DNA from: Saccharofermentans sp. | GTDB lineage: Bacteria; Bacillota; Clostridia; Saccharofermentanales; Saccharofermentanaceae | Direction: 5' to 3' | NCBI GenBank assembly: GCA_016292215.1 | Contig: JAEFBB010000003.1 | Span: forward strand, 48,212-112,211 | Length of the DNA: 64,000 bases | In this document: positions 63,208 through 64,000 of the stretch, piece after piece | Layout of the letters: the number at the start of each line of letters is the position of its first letter | How positions within the stretch are numbered: the stretch's first letter is position 1 | The notes under the pieces: model-generated | Told to the model about the DNA's origin: nothing | What the model saw: only the letters and a program-made list of their open reading frames with translations | The model's database searches: none | Made by a program: the position numbers and the translations under genes

Positions 63208-64000
63208 TCAATCGACCTCTGTTACCGTCTCTGTCTCGATAACCGCTTCGATTTCAACTACCTCAGATACCTCTAAAACTTCTGAAGCAGCTTCGGCTTC
63301 TGGTGCTTCAATGGTCTCAGTGTCTTCGAAACAATCAGATGCTACACAATTAGTAATATCCGGCGATGTAACATCAGGACTTCCAACGCTCCTATCAATT
63401 ACAGTCATTTCACTAACGTAAAGAGTAATATCTTTGCTTGTCTCTGTTTGTCCGTACTTATCGGTTACAACACAATGATATTTCAATCCATCGCGCGACA
63501 TCTTGGCTTCCAAAGTCATTGTATCTGTCTTTGCGCCGTCATTGACAGAACAGTTAGTCCAAGTGCCATTCTTAAATACCTGCCATTGATATTTCAGTCC
63601 GTCACCATGAGCTTCAATTGTGAAATCAACATATGTACCTCTAAATGCAAGTATTTCATTTTCAGGACTATTAACTAGAACGAGCTGGTTTTTCATTGTC
63701 AGCGTAACTTCTTTCGACGTTACAGAATCACCGTTCATGTCGGATACGATACAGTGATATTTGCACCCGTTACGTGATTCTTTTATCTCAAGTGAAAGTG
63801 TATCTGTCTTAGCGCCGTCATTCATGGAGCAGTTTGTCCAGGCTCCATTCTTATATACCTGCCACTGATATTTAAGACCTTCTCCCTGAGCTTCAACATG
63901 GAAAACTGCAGTTTCACCGGTAGCACCGGAGAAGTCTTCAGGCTGTGTCTTTATCGATAAGGGTTTGAGAACTGACAATGTAACTTCGTCGGATATCATT
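63208..64000 (-). CDS. SP8: secreted repeat protein, 3' part only
   Basis: The frame runs off the right edge, and the ATG at 63999 is internal to an Ig-like module (it encodes the MISDEVTLSV position, usually TSDEVTLTV). The visible part, about 264 residues, has two complete modules (YQWQVYKNGAW and YQWQVFKNGTW) and an acidic tail rich in Glu, Ala and Val that ends TETVTEVD. Signal peptide and leucine-rich region would lie beyond the window. Confidence 0.85.
   Translation of the reverse strand, partial: MISDEVTLSVLKPLSIKTQPEDFSGATGETAVFHVEAQGEGLKYQWQVYKNGAWTNCSMNDGAKTDTLSLEIKESRNGCKYHCIVSDMNGDSVTSKEVTLTMKNQLVLVNSPENEILAFRGTYVDFTIEAHGDGLKYQWQVFKNGTWTNCSVNDGAKTDTMTLEAKMSRDGLKYHCVVTDKYGQTETSKDITLYVSEMTVIDRSVGSPDVTSPDITNCVASDCFEDTETIEAPEAEAASEVLEVSEVVEIEAVIETETVTEVD

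Noticed and set aside
46816..63230. Sortase, SLH or membrane anchoring of the SP proteins
   Set aside because: The C-termini were read for LPXTG-like motifs followed by a hydrophobic span and basic tail, for SLH repeats and for any span; none was found.

Overview
The window looks like a chromosomal segment of a low-to-mid GC, Gram-positive anaerobe of the Clostridia. Pointers to this are strong AGGAGG-type ribosome-binding sites, a single-chain PurL of about 1260 residues with a fused glutaminase, a VanZ-like protein, the UPF0237/UPF0210 pair, LicD with CDP-glycerol genes, decarboxylase-type biotin enzymes, and large BspA-like secreted proteins. The species cannot be named from the sequence.

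Bases 1-15.8 kb, plus strand: the end of an unknown gene, an acyl-ACP thioesterase, then a tight run holding a GldA/GldF/GldG-like ABC export system with DUF4340 and DUF5711 membrane-associated proteins, a CYTH phosphatase-like protein and two flavoproteins. The ACT-domain/UPF0210 pair, a cytosolic GH13 glycosidase and a lone lipoprotein sugar-binding protein follow. Bases 15.8-20.1 kb, minus strand: acyltransferase, argH and a GNAT gene in one operon, and argG behind its own promoter with an ArgR-type operator. Bases 20.3-34.5 kb, plus strand: housekeeping genes for aminotransferase IV, htpG, purL, rsmA, zapA, U32 peptidase, dut, a degenerate alpha/beta hydrolase, tsaD, smpB and vanZ.

Bases 35-37.5 kb, minus strand: licD is translationally coupled to an in-frame gpsA-tagD fusion. 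The fusion joins glycerol-3-phosphate synthesis to CDP-glycerol synthesis, presumably for a cell-surface polymer. Bases 42.1-45.7 kb, minus strand: four genes (mmdA, an unlisted 56-residue small subunit, a biotin carrier, oadA/pycB) have the composition of a soluble transcarboxylase. They sit behind a near-consensus promoter flanked by a perfect 11-bp inverted repeat.

The most striking part is 37.6-41.9 kb and 46.8-64.0 kb, minus strand. Eight paralogous secreted proteins (SP1-SP8, named here by position) each have a signal peptide, a BspA-type leucine-rich region, 4 to 11 tandem 92-residue Ig-like modules and an acidic Val/Thr/Asp/Glu tail. The tail usually ends in a motif close to ETVTEVD at the last residue. 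No LPXTG, SLH or C-terminal membrane anchor is visible. Shared promoters, near-identical terminators, N-terminal sibling pairs and a 170-bp near-identical tract between SP4 and SP5 point to ongoing duplication and gene conversion. This resembles a surface-variation or adhesin repertoire with an uncharacterised C-terminal signal.
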